From: Natronoglycomyces albus
GTDB lineage: Bacteria > Actinomycetota > Actinomycetes > Mycobacteriales > Micromonosporaceae
Direction: 5' to 3'
Assembly (NCBI RefSeq): GCF_016925535.1
Contig: NZ_CP070496.1
Span: 2,480,001 to 2,544,000, forward strand
DNA: 64,000 nucleotides
Translations under genes and position numbers: made by a program
The notes under the pieces: generated by a model
Seen by the model: the letters and a program-made list of their open reading frames with translations, nothing else
The model's database searches: none
Told to the model about the DNA's origin: nothing
Shown here: one piece after another, positions 62,901-64,000 of the stretch
Layout: every line of letters begins with the position of its first letter
Position numbering within the stretch: the stretch's first letter is position 1

Positions 62901-64000
62901 TTGGCGCAAACGACCAGTTCGTTAAACGGGTCGTGTTCGGCTTCGCCCATCCAGGCGGCGCGGAAGGCGTTTTCGACCCGGGAGCGCAGCTGGGGGACCT
63001 GCTCGCCTTCGGGGCATTGCATGCGCAGCCCGAAGTCGTGCATGTAGATGTTGCCGTCGGAGCGTTTGACCACGTACGGGCGCTCCTCGGTGGCTTCGAG
63101 TCCTAGACTTTGGAGCACCGGGAGAGCTTTGGACAAGGTGATGGCCTTGCCGAAGTTATAGATCTTGAACCGAACGCGCGCGTCGTCGTGATTGACCCGG
63201 AACAGGTGCAGTGCCATGTCGCCGGGGGCGGAGACGAGTTCCAGCTTGGCGATGTCTTGAGCGGCTTGGAGCGGCGTGTGTTCGGCTTTGTAGGTGTCGG
63301 GGTAGGCCGCGTGGTATTCCTCGTAGAGGCTGCGAGCTTGGCCCTGCCCAATGTGGTGATCCAGCTGCAAGGCCAGGTCGGCGTCCCAGGAGCGAGTGGC
63401 TTCGGACAGTTCGCTTTGGATGCCCTCGACGTCGATGAATTCGGGAGTATTGGCCGGGTCTAGGCGCACGATGAAGTGCAGTCGCGCCAGTACCGAGTCG
63501 GAGACGCGGGTGGCAAAGTCTACGCCGATGCCGCCGAGCCGGTTGACCAGGATGTTCTGGATTTTCAGCCGGTTTGCGGTGTTGAAACGGTCGCGCGGAA
63601 GGTAGACCAGGCAGGAGACAAAGCGGCCGTAGTTGTCCCGGCGGACGAACAGGCGCAGACGGCGGCGGCCACGCAGGCGCAGCACCCCCATCACGGTGGA
63701 GTAAAGGTCGTCGGTGCGAGTTTGGAACAGTTCGTCGCGCGGGTAGGCCTCCAGGGCTTGGACGAGGTCCTTACCGGCGTGAGAGGTGAGGGTGAGACCG
63801 GATCGCTCGATCACCTCGGCGACTTTCCGCTTCACGACCGGGAGCACCTTGACCGACGCTTGGTAGGCGGCGGTGGCGAAGAGACCCAGGAAGCGCTGTT
63901 CACCGATGACATCGCCGTTGTCGTTGAACAGTTTGACGCCGATGTAGTCCATGTAAGTGGTGCGGTGAACGGTGGAGCGGCCATTGGCCTTGGTGATCAT
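59978..64000 (-). CDS. gdh: Large NAD-dependent glutamate dehydrogenase, 5' end outside window
   Basis: The open frame covers 1340 codons to the right edge without a real start. Relatives (180 kDa class, about 1600 residues, as in Mycobacterium and Streptomyces) would have about 270 more N-terminal residues. The enzyme turns glutamate into 2-oxoglutarate and ammonium with NAD. Motifs are the substrate Lys loop [11 protein letters not shown], the region [60 protein letters not shown] in the nucleotide part, and [10 protein letters not shown]. The first visible residue, Met, is internal. Long helical N- and C-terminal parts are presumably regulatory. Confidence 0.96.
   Translation of the reverse strand: [1340 protein letters not shown]

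Noticed and set aside
1-64000. CRISPR arrays, tRNA or rRNA genes, insertion sequences, prophage genes
   Set aside because: No repeated spacer arrays, cloverleaf-like genes, transposase or integrase frames were seen; this is a by-eye search, so short or degenerate elements could be missed.

Overview
The window is chromosomal DNA of a high-GC Gram-positive actinobacterium. The evidence is: DivIVA/Wag31, SepF and YggT in the division cluster; a PriA-type HisA; a large (about 180 kDa class) NAD-glutamate dehydrogenase; many GTG starts; and a string of actinobacterial proteins of unknown function. The gene set and the form of the wall genes point towards Glycomycetales/Micromonosporales (Stackebrandtia- or Haloglycomyces-like). 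That placement is an inference, not a measurement. I see no rRNA, tRNA, CRISPR, insertion sequence, prophage or plasmid feature, so this is a core-genome window.

Layout. 1-1467 holds the 5' part of an ABC exporter with an operator-like inverted repeat upstream, followed by a small membrane protein (1962-2459, +). 2531-8658 (-) is a compact histidine operon, hisD-hisC-hisB-(52-residue membrane protein)-hisH-priA-ridA-hisF, with stop/start overlaps at several joints. 8783-12011 (-) carries a DUF2567-like membrane protein, a ParA/MinD-like ATPase with an altered P-loop, and an anchored extracytoplasmic protein. 12219-14855 (-) is rluD-like, lspA, and a DksA/TraR zinc-finger protein with a histone-H1-like Lys/Ala tail. 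Long gene-poor gaps follow, around a membrane protein with a C-terminal Cys/His domain.

17423-31956 (-) is a division and cell wall (dcw) cluster. In transcription order it reads murE, murF, mraY, murD, ftsW, murG, murC, ftsQ, ftsZ, yggS, sepF, yggT, divIVA. The usual front end (mraZ, rsmH, ftsL, ftsI) is missing and a MarR-type regulator stands there instead; pgeF is also missing between ftsZ and yggS. MurC, and to a lesser degree MurG, have unusual residues in conserved motifs. MurE has the meso-diaminopimelate signature.

33378-40075 holds a secreted coiled-coil protein with a peptidase-like C-terminus, an EamA exporter, a lipoprotein L,D-transpeptidase, two small membrane proteins, a GNAT-like acyltransferase and two tandem VOC proteins. 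40162-46759 is a maltose/oligosaccharide locus: malE-malF-malG (-) divergent from lacI-type regulator and GH13 alpha-glucosidase (+), with operator-like repeats between. After a TIGR01777 epimerase and a conserved small protein comes a TAXI-TRAP transporter operon (SBP, DUF1850, fused permease). The right end has lipB, a DUF1023 hydrolase, a lone ABC ATPase, an ABC ATPase/permease pair, a ROK regulator and the 3' part of NAD-glutamate dehydrogenase, which runs off the window.

Many gene ends carry long perfect GC-rich hairpins (12-22 bp stems) without a U-tract. I found no obvious new defence or mobile system. The most interesting leads are the altered MurC motifs (a candidate link to glycine-containing peptidoglycan), the translationally coupled small protein inside the his operon, the broken-up dcw/ileS neighbourhood with paired inverted repeats, and the arrayed operator motifs at the maltose locus.
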